DNA of 64,000 bases from Pseudopyrenochaeta lycopersici (Eukaryota > Ascomycota > Dothideomycetes > Pleosporales > Pseudopyrenochaetaceae): positions 682,001 through 746,000 of the forward strand of contig NHZP01000020.1 in the NCBI GenBank assembly GCA_003313425.1. Direction: 5' to 3'. Position 1 is the stretch's first letter. Each line of letters starts with the position of its first letter. The notes below the pieces were generated by a model. The model searched no databases. It saw only the letters and a list, made by a program, of their open reading frames with translations, and had not been told where the DNA came from. Shown here piece after piece: positions 1 through 10,713 of the stretch. The translations under genes and the position numbers were made by a program.

Positions 1-430
1 CGTAATTGGAGTGTTGTGGCGGTGCGCACGACTTCAACATCTCAAACAGAGTCCACGAATGACGTGGTCCCGTGGCTGTATTGCGGAACTTGCATAGTCC
101 ATGTCAGCGTTCCTCATCAAAGGTGTCGTGTGCCTCTGGCGCAGTGCGAACAGCTTCAGCTCGCTAGCCGGAGCTCGGCCTAGAGCAACCCATTTTTGGA
201 TGGCTGCCCGTCGCCGCATGCACACCTTTGTCAGGCAACCTTGAGGACCTGCATCATCGCGCCGTGGCGGCCTTGAGCTCTCCTCCGGTGTCTGACCTCA
301 TAAGACCGTCTTTCCCGTCGCTGCAGCCTTTCCCTCTCGACTTGACCGCAGATTTGCTGCTCGTCGTCGTGTGCTACCTCAGCGACCGCCCTTACATCAC
401 ACCTCCCACTCTCACCGCTGCACCAGCGCA
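1..430. other. Left-edge region without a supported gene
   Basis: No convincing coding sequence is seen before the TLC gene. Open frames here are short, lie on both strands and show no family resemblance. The last part is probably promoter and 5' leader of the gene that starts at 431. Confidence 0.5.
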
Positions 431-1649
431 ATGCACGACCCATTCCCACTTCCGCGCCCAGAAGGCCCACTACCCTACGTGCAGCTTGTTGCCGACTTCT
501 TCTCACTCAAGACACTGCCGCTGCACTATCACGAGGTCTTGATAGCGTTCACTATCTACCATGTCACCAACCGCTACATCTCGCCCGCCTTCTCGCGCTT
601 CTTCTTCCCGCGCATATACCCCTCCTTCAATGCGCGCACCAAGCTGAACTGGGATGTGCATATCGTGAGCTTTGTGCAAAGCACGCTGATTTGCAGCATG
701 GCGCTTTGGGTCATCTGGAAGGATGACGAGCGCTACAACATGGATACAAAGGAGCGTGTGCATGGGTATACCGGCGCATCTGGCTTGATTCAGGCCTTTG
801 CCGGCGGCTACTTCTTGTGGGATTTGGTGATTACCGTGCAGAATGTGCGAATCTTTGGAATCGGCATGTTGTTCCATGCCATCTCGGCGCTCTGCGTCTT
901 CTCGCTGGGCTTCGTAAGTTGACCACATCGCTCAGTTGAGCCACCAGTCCAAGACGAGACTGATTAGAGAACAGAGACCCTTTGTAAACTTCTACGCAAC
1001 CAACTTCATCCTCTACGAACTCTCGTCGCCCTTCCTCAATATCCACTGGTTCTGCGATAAGCTCAACATGACAGGCGGCACCCTCCAGTTCGTTAATGGC
1101 ATCGTGCTTCTCTTCACCTTTTTCTCTTGCCGCATCATCTGGGGAACATACCAATCTTTCCGCGTCTTCGCAGACATATATGCCGCCTACACCGCCGGAG
1201 CTGTCACGTTGTCTGATCCCGAGCTTGGCAAGCTAAACAATAGCACCACCGTTGGTAATGCGGGCTTCAAGCACGACATCCTTCAATTTGCGGAAGGCCA
1301 GACTGTTCCGCTCTGGCTCGCAGGCGCATACTTGGCTTCCAACCTTACGCTTAATGGTCTGAACTGGTTCTGGTTTGGCAAGATGATCGAGACTCTACGC
1401 AAGCGCTTTGATCCGCCTCTAGGCACGCGAAGACCTGAAATAAAGGAGCCAGAGACGATCGCAGAGGACGAAAAGGTGCTGATTGAGGGTATCCACGTCT
1501 CGACCCCTGCGGCTTTGGAGAAGGATGCCAAAGACTATCTTAGTGCAAGCGCGAACTCGGTCAAGGTAGAGAAGAATAGCACTGGAACGCATTTGGAGAT
1601 CAAGCAAAATGAGGTTAGAAGTCGGACGGGTACAAGACGGAAGGCATGA
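431..1649 (+). CDS. TLC-domain (TRAM/LAG1/CLN8) multi-pass membrane protein
   Basis: Two exons, 431..913 and 975..1649, give 385 aa. The 61-bp intron starts GTAAGT, has a CTGAT-type branch region and ends CAG; phase is kept. The protein has about six or seven hydrophobic segments, and the second exon opens with RPFVNFYATNFILYELSSPF, which is typical of the TLC domain of the TMEM56/TLCD4 type. Such proteins sit in the ER or plasma membrane and act in lipid synthesis, transport or sensing; the exact substrate is not predictable. The C-terminal ~80 residues are charged and polar, so probably a cytosolic tail. The start at 431 is preferred over an in-frame ATG at 371 because the intervening residues are low complexity. 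It is unlikely to be a ceramide synthase, as I do not see the Lag1 double-His motif. Confidence 0.85.
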
Positions 1650-2412
1650 TGATTGTTCGTAGTAATTGGATTTAGTAGAGGTGGAACAACAGGGAGAGTT
1701 GCAGCTCTTATCAGAGCTAATTATCGGGGTTCTTAATAATGTGAACCTGTCATTTTCTACACACTCTCCACTTTCTACTATGCCGTGCCGCACAAGACAA
1801 GTCCCAGTAACGCAACATCGAAGTTCACACTGAGTGCCTGTTTAGGAAGCCACTAATGTTCCAGTCTCGACTAGTCCTGATATACTTCCTCGCGTAACGA
1901 GCTAAGGAAATCTCCACACGATCTGCAGTATACATGAAGCTAAAACACCTCCCTAAGCGAGCGAGAGGTTGAGATAGAAGAGAATCGAGGCAGGATCGAC
2001 AAACTGGACTATCCCCGAATCATGGTACGCATATTCAAAAGTTTTGATGGAGAGATACTCAGACTAAGATTTATTGTCTAAACACATGACTATGCGAAAG
2101 TTTGCCGTGCTCTTTTGGCAAGAATGCTTTGCACTACTTATGCGATGAGGCTTGGGACAGCGTCGCCCTTACCAGGATAGGTTGTGACATAATCTCAGTC
2201 AACGTGGTCTAGAAGCGAAAGGGATGACATTGTAGAAATCTCGGTATCCTCTCAAAATTGCAAGAAAGTGTAGAGATAAAGGACTGCGTTCACGAATGAA
2301 AAGATGTTGTTGGAGTGCTCGCTTTATGTGCCCACCCAAGCACTATCAACATTGCTTTCCGCTAAATTCCAAGATTGTCCGCCGTTTAAGTCATTATTCG
2401 TATATATGCACG
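1650..2412. other. Intergenic region, no gene seen
   Basis: About 760 bases between a plus-strand and a minus-strand gene, so it holds two convergent 3' ends. No open frame of note, no repeat and no RNA gene recognised. Confidence 0.5.
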
Positions 2413-3249
2413 CTAATATCGAAGCCATTGGAAGTCGTCGTGCGCCAGAACGAGATTGTGCCCTTCGCCCCATATCTCTCCCTCAGTCGCAAAGCGTAGA
2501 GATCCAATTTGGATTAATGGAAAGAGTCGGTCGCATTCGTTAGCGTTGAATGCTTGGAAAGCCTTGGATGTAGCCTTCAGTGTATTACGCATGGTGTCGT
2601 GCAGCTTGCGGGCTTCTGCCTTGTCGACGCGAACGCGACATAAATATTCGACGGCATTATAGCCAATGCTGGTCGGTCTGACCATCTTCGTCGGTGTTCG
2701 AAGGTTCAGCGTCAAACATTCAGTATACAAGACGCTGAAGTGCGAGTTGCCCACAGAGAGTAGCGTTGCCAGTGTCTTGAGCAAGATGGCAATGTAGTCG
2801 AAAAGTTGCCCTGCGAAGCTCTTAGGCGAGTCCTCAAGAAGTTGAGCCAGCTCATGGTCGTGAGGTATGAATGCGTCTCTAGGGCTGTCTCGGAACGGTT
2901 CTCGTGTGCGAAGATCAACATTGATATATAAGTGATTGATAGTCGGTGATAATGCAGGAAACTGTATCCACGTGAGAGAAAAGTAGGGCCGACCGTGAGA
3001 AAAAGTAATGTTCAAGTCGTATTGCAATTTCTTAGATGCTACCAGGTGCTGAATCGCTTGCTTGAACTCATAACATATCTGTCGATTCACTTGGAGAAGA
3101 CTGCGGTAACAGCGAAGAGGTAGATCGGCCTTCACATATTGTTCCGATACTACCATGACCCCGCGGAATTTATGATCCAGCCTTTCTCCAAGTAGCAGCT
3201 CGTAAACATGATTTCGAAGCTCCAAAGGCAGGTCCAAGAAACCGGTCAT
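2413..3249 (-). CDS. F-box-like fungal protein of unknown function
   Basis: A single-exon frame of 278 aa if translation starts at the ATG at 3249; the frame is open upstream to 3396 (327 aa). The 3249 start puts the motif FLDLPLELRNHVYELLL at residues 3-19. This LP-x-E-x-R-N-x-V-Y motif opens a very large fungal family resembling F-box helices. The rest carries the usual family elements (LPLRCYRSLLQVNRQICYE, a Pro-poor helical middle). If it is a true F-box protein it would recruit a target to an SCF ubiquitin ligase; for this family that is inference, and most members are uncharacterised. It is divergent from the sulfite pump gene, sharing about 440 bp. Confidence 0.7.
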   Translation of the reverse strand: MTGFLDLPLELRNHVYELLLGERLDHKFRGVMVVSEQYVKADLPLRCYRSLLQVNRQICYEFKQAIQHLVASKKLQYDLNITFSHGRPYFSLTWIQFPALSPTINHLYINVDLRTREPFRDSPRDAFIPHDHELAQLLEDSPKSFAGQLFDYIAILLKTLATLLSVGNSHFSVLYTECLTLNLRTPTKMVRPTSIGYNAVEYLCRVRVDKAEARKLHDTMRNTLKATSKAFQAFNANECDRLFPLIQIGSLRFATEGEIWGEGHNLVLAHDDFQWLRY

Positions 3250-3693
3250 TTCCAGTCTACGGGCTATCAGATCCTCCGATAAGATGCGGTGATCGGAAGA
3301 TCTGGGTCCAAGGCTAGAACGAAGGATTGGACACTGGCTCAAGACAATAGAACCGGCCGTCGAAGGTAGGTCTTCATGAAGTTCGAGCCCGGGCAAATAC
3401 GAAACAAGAGGAATATGGGAGCGCAGGATCCATAGATCGTTACATGGCAGAAGGCTAGAGCAAAGTTTGAAAGCTTAAGGTGGTGCAACAGAACGCTGGC
3501 GGCCTGTGCACAAGCTGGAACACTCGACAATGCACGTGACTTGGCTTCAGATGAATTAACGCCGGGTAATGACGGCGCCGCAATGTACTATCGTCATAGT
3601 TAAGAATTTCCGCCATTTGCGTGCGGAGTATGACTATCTTCGCTTTCTCGCGCGCGTTCCGCCATCTCACGTCGTCGATTCTCAGTTGCGACT
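3250..3693. promoter_or_regulatory. Shared divergent promoter region of the F-box-like and SSU1 genes
   Basis: About 440 bases separate two head-to-head start codons, so both promoters must lie here (unless the F-box-like protein starts at 3396, which would shorten the gap). I could not name specific factor sites with confidence. Confidence 0.45.
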
Positions 3694-5082
3694 ATGGATG
3701 ACTACGAACTGGACCGCATTGCGTCTGACAACCCAGCTTTGACTGCACCTGCAGCCCAGCGCGCCCCAATCAATCGCCAAAGGTCCCATGGCCGAACCAA
3801 ACTGTCTACGAACCGGGCCGAAACCCCCCAAGATGCCGTAACGCCGGCAGAACTCACAAAGTATGATGTACGTGCCCTACGAAGCGCATTACCGTGATAA
3901 TAGTATGCTGATCTTGTCAAGGTGGGCTGGCGTAGGATAGTTCGGAACTTCTCTCCTTCATGGTTTAGTGTGACTATGGGGACTGGAATTGTCTCCTTAC
4001 TCCTAATCGCAATACCTTTCAAGGCAGACTGGCTCTACTGGCTCTCCGTCATCTTCCTTGCCCTCAACACCACACTCTTTACCTGTGCATTCTCCATTTC
4101 CGTTTTCCGATACCTAGTATACCCGGAAATCTGGAAAGTCATGATTGCTGACAGTGTCAACTCTCTTTTCCTGGGAACTATTCCTATGGGTTTTGCTACG
4201 CTCGTCTCCGCTTGGTGCTCCCTGTGTATTCCGTATTGGGGTCCTTGGGCAGTTACAGTTGCTTGGGTCTGCTGGATGATCGATTCAGTTGTTGCTGTAG
4301 CGGTTACAATCTCACTCACGGTTCTGTTGATATCGGCATCTCATCGGCAAGCACTGGATCGAATCACTGCGGCTCAACTGTTGCCCATAGCCGCCTCCAT
4401 TGTCGCTGCCGGTACTGGAGCACGGGTTGCTGAACATTTACCTGATCCTGAAAATGCTCTTGGTACGATACTTGCGTCTTATGTGATGTGGGGCATGTCT
4501 ACACCGCTAGCAATGACTGTGCTAGTCATGTACTATACCCGTCTCGCATTGCATAAGCTACCTCCACGAGAAATTGTTGTCTCATCATTCTTGCCGCTGG
4601 GCCCACTAGGCATGGGTGGATATGCCATCACATACCTTGGAAGCGTCTGCCGCAGGGTCTTTCCGCAAACCGAGTTCTTCTCCGACATGCCTGTTGCGGG
4701 CGACATCTTCTTCATCCTTGGAGTTTACATAGCCCTCATGATGTGGGCTTTCGGCCTCACGTGGCTCTGCTTCGCGCTTGCTTCCATCTACAAGTCACGT
4801 CCTTTCCCATTTAACATGGGTTGGTGGGGTTTTACATTCCCGCTTGGGGTCATGGCGCTTAGCACGTTGAAGTTCGGCGAGATCTTTCCGAGCATGTTCT
4901 TCAAGGTCTTGGGAACTATTTTTGCAGTCGCTGTCATACTACTTTGGTGCGTTGTGGCTGCTGGTACTGCGAGAGGAGCTTGGAATGGCAGGTTGTTCAA
5001 TGCACCTTGTCTGAAAAACCTGCCCAAGAAAGACATCACAGAGAACGATGAAGCGGAGAAAGAGAAAGGGCTGTCATCATGA
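3694..5082 (+). CDS. SSU1: SSU1-type plasma-membrane sulfite efflux pump (TDT/SLAC1 family)
   Basis: Two exons, 3694..3867 and 3922..5082, give 444 aa. The 54-bp intron runs GTACGT to AAG and is in phase 0. The first 55 residues are polar and hydrophilic. The membrane part begins GWRRIVRNFSPSWFSVTMGT, a hallmark of fungal Ssu1 (N-F-x-P-x-W-F-x-x-x-M-G-T-G). About ten hydrophobic segments follow, as in the tellurite-resistance/dicarboxylate transporter fold. Ssu1 exports sulfite across the plasma membrane and gives sulfite tolerance; in skin and plant-associated fungi it also releases sulfite made from cysteine. The C-terminus is a short Glu/Lys-rich tail. Family assignment is strong; the substrate is by homology. 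It is divergent from the F-box-like gene. Confidence 0.93.
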
Positions 5083-5386
5083 TCCTACACAACCGATGGA
5101 TCAACGGACGTGTAGCCTTTGCGAAAGTGAAATGCAATAAGTTTAAAGTCGTTCACTTAGGTCTATATGATCACCGCGGCAGAGTCAATTAAATGGAGAG
5201 AGCAACCGATAATGCTGAGCAATGATTACATTTGCGGCATGATAGATGTTACACACTGTGACATATGCCGAAGCATCAAGATATCTACTATGCGGCACTT
5301 CTTCGTGGCGCACAATTTATTTTGTCCTGCCATGTCTCCAATCCAGGATCATTGTATTCAAGCATCTAGATTCGGTGCCTAAACCT

Positions 5387-5769
5387 CTAAGCCGCCTGAC
5401 CGGCAGCCGAACAGGCATCTACATAAGCAGTTAGCCAATATCATTCGCACAGATACGATATCGATTCAACTCACTCTTCTGCGTCTGGCATTCCTGCGTG
5501 GAAAAATCTCCAGTACCGCCATTCGAGGCGTTTGCACACGCATTGAATTGCTGATCACATGATCGCTGCAGCGCAGCCCCAAGGTTGACAAAAGTGTCCT
5601 GTTTAACCTGGAATGGGCGATCCGCATTGCCAGAGTCGACGATAGGTGTGGCTGCGATGCCGCCAAGTGCACCAGTGAAAGTCTGCGCGTTGGCCTGTCG
5701 GACGTGAATAACGCGGGCGCTGCTGAACGCCGCAACGCTGAGGATAAGGACGGTGCTGGCGAACTTCAT
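5387..5769 (-). CDS. Small secreted protein with two C-x6-C motifs
   Basis: Two exons, 5769..5475 and 5418..5387, give 108 aa. The uninterrupted frame would read on to 5431 (112 aa), but a 56-bp intron with GTGAGT donor, a perfect GGCTAAC branch site and GTAG acceptor gives a short last exon and a better product: it ends in a second CQTQKNAC motif that mirrors the earlier CDQQFNAC. Residues 1-18 are a clear signal peptide. The body (FTGALGG, DRPFQV, FVNLGAALQRSC) resembles a family of small secreted fungal proteins, some of them odd database entries named ribosomal protein S17 although they are not ribosomal. Function is unknown. Four cysteines could make two disulfides. It is probably secreted or cell-wall associated. 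Confidence 0.8.
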
Positions 5770-6571
5770 TTTGAACGTGGGTACGAAGTGGGTATTTGGC
5801 GAAATAGGGAATTCGTTAGAATGAGTGTTGATTGATTATAAGTAGAGTGAACGAGGCGTCCAAGCGCGAAAGAATCGAAGAGAATGACTTGAAGTGAATG
5901 GAATGAATGGAATGAATGGAATGAATGAAGTATGACTTTCGTTGGGGGATTCCTATGCGCATATATACTGCAATTGCTGCTCCACCCTCCCCCGATCTAC
6001 CATACTTCATCGCACTTACGCAATGCCCTAACACGTACCCAAATTTGCTAAGTGATGCTGCAATGCTGAAGATCGACGTTTCGGCTTCCTGCCTGAATGC
6101 CTGAAACCCTGCTTGTCGAAGAGTCGTCACATAGAACGCTTCAGGAACCTTTACCCGGTTGATGCAAACCCATGCGCCACCAATGGCGAACAACAAAGTG
6201 CGAGAACTTGTTTATAGTAGAAGTACTATTGCAATTGTGGACAGTTTGAAAGGTGCTTGTGACCGGTATCCTGGATTTCGGATGCGTGTTGGGATGACGC
6301 AGATGCTTACCGGGTTTGTCGCATGTTAGGTGAGCTTAATACAGGCTACTATCATAACATGGCTGCTATTGTTCGAGAGGAATGGACCCTTTGGTCTCCG
6401 TGTGGGGGTGGACGTATGCGAAGGACATGACTTCGAAGATGCAAAGTGGGTATACAACGCGATGCAAATATGGCCGGCGCAACTGCGAGTTTCAGGCGCA
6501 CCGTGGACGCCTGATTTAATGTGTTGTATTTTTGGAGTAAAGCATAAAGGAATCATGCAGAATGTCACTTG
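5770..6571. other. Intergenic region with a short tandem repeat
   Basis: About 800 bases upstream of the small secreted protein gene and downstream of the large membrane protein gene. A minus-strand frame at 5816..6196 is judged spurious because part of it is only the translated tandem repeat. Confidence 0.5.
5895..5927. repeat. Microsatellite-like 9-bp tandem repeat
   Basis: The unit GAATGAATG occurs three times exactly (5901, 5910, 5919) with a partial copy before it. It lies about 130-160 bases upstream of the small secreted protein start, so it is in its promoter or 5' leader and may vary in length between strains. Confidence 0.85.
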
Positions 6572-8739
6572 CTATATGTACCATCTCTTTCTATCGAGCC
6601 TTGCCACTCTCCCGTCATCGGCCTTTGCAAATGCGATAGCTCCAACTGGCTCGTTTGCACAAACGTCTCCTATGCGAACTGGCAAATCATGCAGTAACGC
6701 TGTTCTTTCGAGTCCATGCAATGTCGTTCCTCCTGTTGGCGTTGGTATATAAGGGTTGAGCATCGTAAGGGACGAAGCGTATCCAATGATATCTGGCGCA
6801 AGTGTAATGTACTTTAGTACAAGTCCAGCATATGCAGCGAACAAGAGAACCAAAGAAGAAACAAGTAGCGCTACCAACCACTTCCAGTTGGTCTTGTACA
6901 CCAGTTCTGATTGCATAAGAATGTTGGCTTCTGTTCCATTGAATGTAACATTAACGCCGGAGGATGTACCAACGAGCAAGCCAGTTTGTGTGAGGTTCTT
7001 GGGTAGGTTGCCGCCAAGAGCTCGTGTCCCGTACGTGGATTGGAAAAAGGTATTATAGAGGATAGTAAGGCGCTCTGCAAAAACGTCCGGTGGGAGTTGG
7101 TACAATTGCACATTGTCATACCGCGCGCCGATGAAATCTTCCGGATTATACATCCATTTCTCCATATTGGTCGATCCTCTCGCAGAAGCGCTGCCCACGT
7201 TATAATTGTCTAATGTTGGCATGAAACTCATCTCGTTGCTTAAAAAGTTGTTGCGAGTAAAGTCGTCAATGCCTTTCGAGTACCCGTCTTCGAGTAAATT
7301 TAGCCTTCTCATTTTGTGTACTGCACAAGAAGTCCCATTACAGCGTACACCAGCTTCAAAGTACTCGAATGAAAGATCACAGGTAGCCACTGAGAACTGG
7401 TAATTGTCCGCTTTAGTGTCGTTTGCCAGAGATTTGCTCAAAATCGGGCATGGGTAGCCATCACAATCCGGTATCTTGCATTCGGTGGTGGTATTACCAC
7501 ACTTCTTTGACAGATTGAGGGGACTTAGTTTCCAAGTTGCCGTCACATTGCCAAAACCACTCTGATTCCGATGTAGGAGCTTGTTGCTGGAGCATGCAAT
7601 GTCAAACTGGCGAGCCTTAATATTGAAGGCACTGAAGCCATCTGCAGGGGATCCAACTATCGGGACACCGATCAAGGACGCGTATGTCACATTATGTTTC
7701 GTAGTATTGCGGATCTCTTTCCACTCATCGGAGGTACTGTTCTCGATATATCGATAGATAGGGAGCTTGACATTGCCCCAAAGGTCCATTGGTGTATCTT
7801 GGTACCTTGAGCTGCTAAGCAAAGCTGCAAGGAAGATGGAAGTGAACGTGCTGCGGCCGCTATTCGCTGAACTGGATCCTTCGATAACAGAATTTAAGAT
7901 GGTCGATGGACTCATGTAGCGCACCATGGCTGTCGACGTGATATCGTTACTTTCTTGGCCTAGTAGTCGAAGCGCGGATTGACCTCCCACGGGCGATAAT
8001 AGCCATACGGCGATTGATAAGAGCCCCACTACGGACCAAGAGCGGAGGCAGAATTGACGCTCAAGTGCGGAGAAAACGGATTGACAACCGACTAGTTGTT
8101 CGAGGCGGCCGAGAGTGGTACCTCGTTCAGCGAGGTAGACGCCAAGGTGCCGAAAGAACCTTCCCATGAGCGCGGCAAATATGAGCGGAAATATCGTAGG
8201 CGACAGAAGTAATGTTTCTGATAATCTGTCTCCATATTGTGACACCTCTTTGCCGTCTAGTCTGGCAGCTATAATGGCGAGAGCTATTCAAAATTAGCGT
8301 GCCGCATTTTCAAGGAGGAAAATTACGCATGGAACGTAAATAGATTGCCACAGTGATGAATACAATCCAGAGAGATGGGTTGGTTGAATGCTGCAGGGTA
8401 GTAGAAGCGAGGCGTGTAAAATAAACATTTCAGCTCCTCATTTGACATACCTACAAACATAATGGGTATCGAAGCTAGAATCATATCAAAGATCATGAGC
8501 GACATCCTCAAAGGTGTAAGAGCCGCAGCCCGCTGTGAATGGACGGGCCAACAGTTCATGGGTGCTTCGTTTGACCGAAAGGCTCCTTTGGTGTCGACAT
8601 CTTTCGTATCGCGATCTGGCGGTGATCCAGGGGGCGGCACGTACTGTTGGTTGTTGTGGGCTCCTGGGTCGTATCGTGTGTGCAACTCAATATTGTCCAG
8701 TTGCACAGGCTGAGGATCGCCAATTGGCTGGTAAGCCAT
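6572..8739 (-). CDS. Large fungal multi-pass membrane protein of unknown function
   Basis: Three exons, 8739..8455, 8390..8327 and 8283..6572, give 686 aa. Introns are 64 bp (GTAGGT..CAG) and 43 bp (GTAATT..TAG with GCTAAT branch). The middle exon was chosen by frame: it reads PSLWIVFITVAIYLRSM, a membrane helix that continues into the long third exon. The N-terminal ~70 residues are polar and Pro-rich. Hydrophobic helices follow, including one near WSVVGLLSIAVWLLSPVGGQ. A long extracellular-type domain with many NxT/NxS sites and paired cysteines comes next, then a last membrane helix near residues 585-605. This layout is common to an uncharacterised fungal membrane protein family. The first splice junction is the least certain part, since a neighbouring GTATGT donor is stronger but breaks the frame. 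Confidence 0.72.
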
Positions 8740-9443
8740 GTTGTAAAGCGGATCTGAATATCTGCCCTACTTGCATCGAAGTAGAAAAAAATGAAAAACT
8801 GATACGCTTAGGCGCAGGGATTGTCCGAACGTTGAAAGGACGGAAGAACAAGAAATACCAGGGAAACAACGTGAAAGCAGAAAGGAACTAGAAGAGGTGA
8901 GGTCAGATCTAGGCCGCCTACGCTAATTATCAGCCTCAAATTGTCGCGTTTGAGATGGTAAGGCTGCCGTGGCAGCCGCGGGTGAGATGCTCTCTGACAA
9001 GTGGAGAATGGTGGAAAGTGGCTGGAGCAAATTGGCTTCATTGCCACAGCCAACGTGTGGCCGGTGTCGCATATCAAGAAACACATCGAAAGATCAGCAT
9101 AGCGTTCTTGTTGGCGCGACGAAAAGCACTGTCCGGCATTACCCTTGCCTTGAATGATAGTGTCGGAGGTATCGAAAGATATCGTTGGCTGGCGGCCCCG
9201 AAATAGATCCACCCCCATGCAACTTCTGACAGCAGAAATTCGGCCACCAACGCCCGACAAGATCAATTCAGCTGTCATGTGTACATATGCCATTTTGGAA
9301 TATAAGAAATACCCATTGCAAAAATGCTATAAGCCCAGTCATGCACTAGAGTTCAATCAGAGAATGCGACTACACGTCGACCTCGAATCTGACGGCTCGA
9401 GGGCGTCTCCGGCAACATCAATCCGTACGAAGGGATGACTATC
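8740..9443. other. Intergenic region, no gene seen
   Basis: About 700 bases upstream of the membrane protein gene and downstream of the Thg1-like gene, both minus strand. A 161-codon minus frame at 8808..9293 has no recognisable features and is not called. Confidence 0.45.
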
Positions 9444-10304
9444 CTACCACCAATACTTCTCTGTTATCAGCCTCAAATTCTCAGTTGTGAACTCTCTTAC
9501 ACCTCTCTCCTCGACCCTCGTCCTGGTTCTAAACGTCTTCTCCGTTTCCCCCGTCCTCAAATTCACTCCCTCGTGCTCATATTGCTCCCTCTTCATCAGG
9601 CAGCCCTCGATGGCCCACCTCGGTACCGCTTCCTCGAACTTGACATTCTTCTCTTTCTCCATCATATCTAGTAGCTCAACCGTCCTCTTCCCATGCATCT
9701 GGTTCGTCGAGTACATTGTTCTAGCGAACCCGCTAACCGAGTTCCTGACAGCATCGTTTCGACATCTCCAAAGGAGGCAATTAAGCGCTTCCTCGGTTGA
9801 TGGGACGGCAAAGAAGCGTGCATCAAAATGTGCGGTCCCCAACTTCCCATACGCTGATGGCTTCACTTTTGGCTCGGGTTGCTTTTCCAAGTATTCCGAT
9901 AGATGACTGTTGAACCTCACAGAGCAATAGCTCGCAGCCAAACTGCTCAGCTTTTGCACCCGTTCGTTGAAACTCTGCACGCCGGACGGGAACACAAGAG
10001 TGATCTCATCCGATTGCGTGTACGCCACTGTTGCTTGCGAGAAGTATTTGAGCAAGTCGGCGCATGTCGATATCATAGCATCGTGTATTCGCTGGTCAAA
10101 GGGCCGACAAAAATGTGCTGTGAATCTAGAGAAGCCATGGCCATCGAGACGAAGAACAATCGGCGCATTGAGAGGTAATGTGAAGTCGAAAGATGCCTCG
10201 TATTGCTTCATGCGTTCTGCAAGGGGTGTGGGTTTGTAATCCGGGGAAGATGTTATGTCATCCAGATTTCGATTAGTAACAGCCTCCATGTTCGAGGACG
10301 ACAC
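9444..10304 (-). CDS. Thg1-like protein (tRNA 3'-5' polymerase family)
   Basis: A single exon of 286 aa. Residues ~40-60 read APIVLRLDGHGFSRFTAHF and a later block reads AYTQSDEITLVF. These hold the two metal-binding aspartates of the Thg1 fold (R-x-D-G-x-x-F and S-D-E). Canonical eukaryotic tRNA(His) guanylyltransferase carries an HINNLYN block; here the matching stretch is LLWRCRNDAVRNSVSGFAR, the form seen in Thg1-like proteins (TLPs) of bacteria, protists and some fungi. Known TLPs add nucleotides in the 3'-5' direction and repair truncated tRNA 5' ends in a template-dependent way. The role here is inferred. No mitochondrial targeting sequence is obvious. A second ATG at residue 6 could also be the start. 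Confidence 0.87.
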   Translation of the reverse strand: MSSSNMEAVTNRNLDDITSSPDYKPTPLAERMKQYEASFDFTLPLNAPIVLRLDGHGFSRFTAHFCRPFDQRIHDAMISTCADLLKYFSQATVAYTQSDEITLVFPSGVQSFNERVQKLSSLAASYCSVRFNSHLSEYLEKQPEPKVKPSAYGKLGTAHFDARFFAVPSTEEALNCLLWRCRNDAVRNSVSGFARTMYSTNQMHGKRTVELLDMMEKEKNVKFEEAVPRWAIEGCLMKREQYEHEGVNLRTGETEKTFRTRTRVEERGVREFTTENLRLITEKYWW

Positions 10305-10713
10305 AACTCGATTGAAATGATCGATAGAACTAGTTTGGAGGAGATGATGGTGTGAAGTTATGTTGCCGAGAAGTTCAGAAGCCTATATCTTGCCGGTGAG
10401 GCGGCGACTGACTCACCGATTTCACGTGCTTCACTGTGGCGCTGCCACCCTTCACCGCTTTTGGTAGTTGGAACAATATATGTCATCCTCGCTATTTCAA
10501 GAATAAAGATGGTACGGCCGTAGGTCAGCCTGAATATTGGTATTTGTCAGGCTCATGTCAATCTCTCGCATCGAGTTGCTTGCGACAAGCCTGAGACTAG
10601 ATAGACATTAGCAGATCAACCCGTCTAGTTTGAAAAGGCCGAGTCAGACATTCAGAAATCAGACTCAAACATTGTAATATTTTATGCCTAAGTCAGGTTC
10701 GTAGGGCTATTCC
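10305..10713. other. Intergenic region, no gene seen
   Basis: About 400 bases holding the 5' side of the Thg1-like gene and the 3' end of the SurE-type gene, which lies downstream of 10714 on the same strand only in reverse order. No further feature is recognised. Confidence 0.4.

Noticed and set aside
5816..6196. 126-codon minus-strand frame with an IHSIHS run
   Set aside because: The repeat is just the translation of a 9-bp tandem DNA repeat in the upstream region of the small secreted protein gene; no conserved element.
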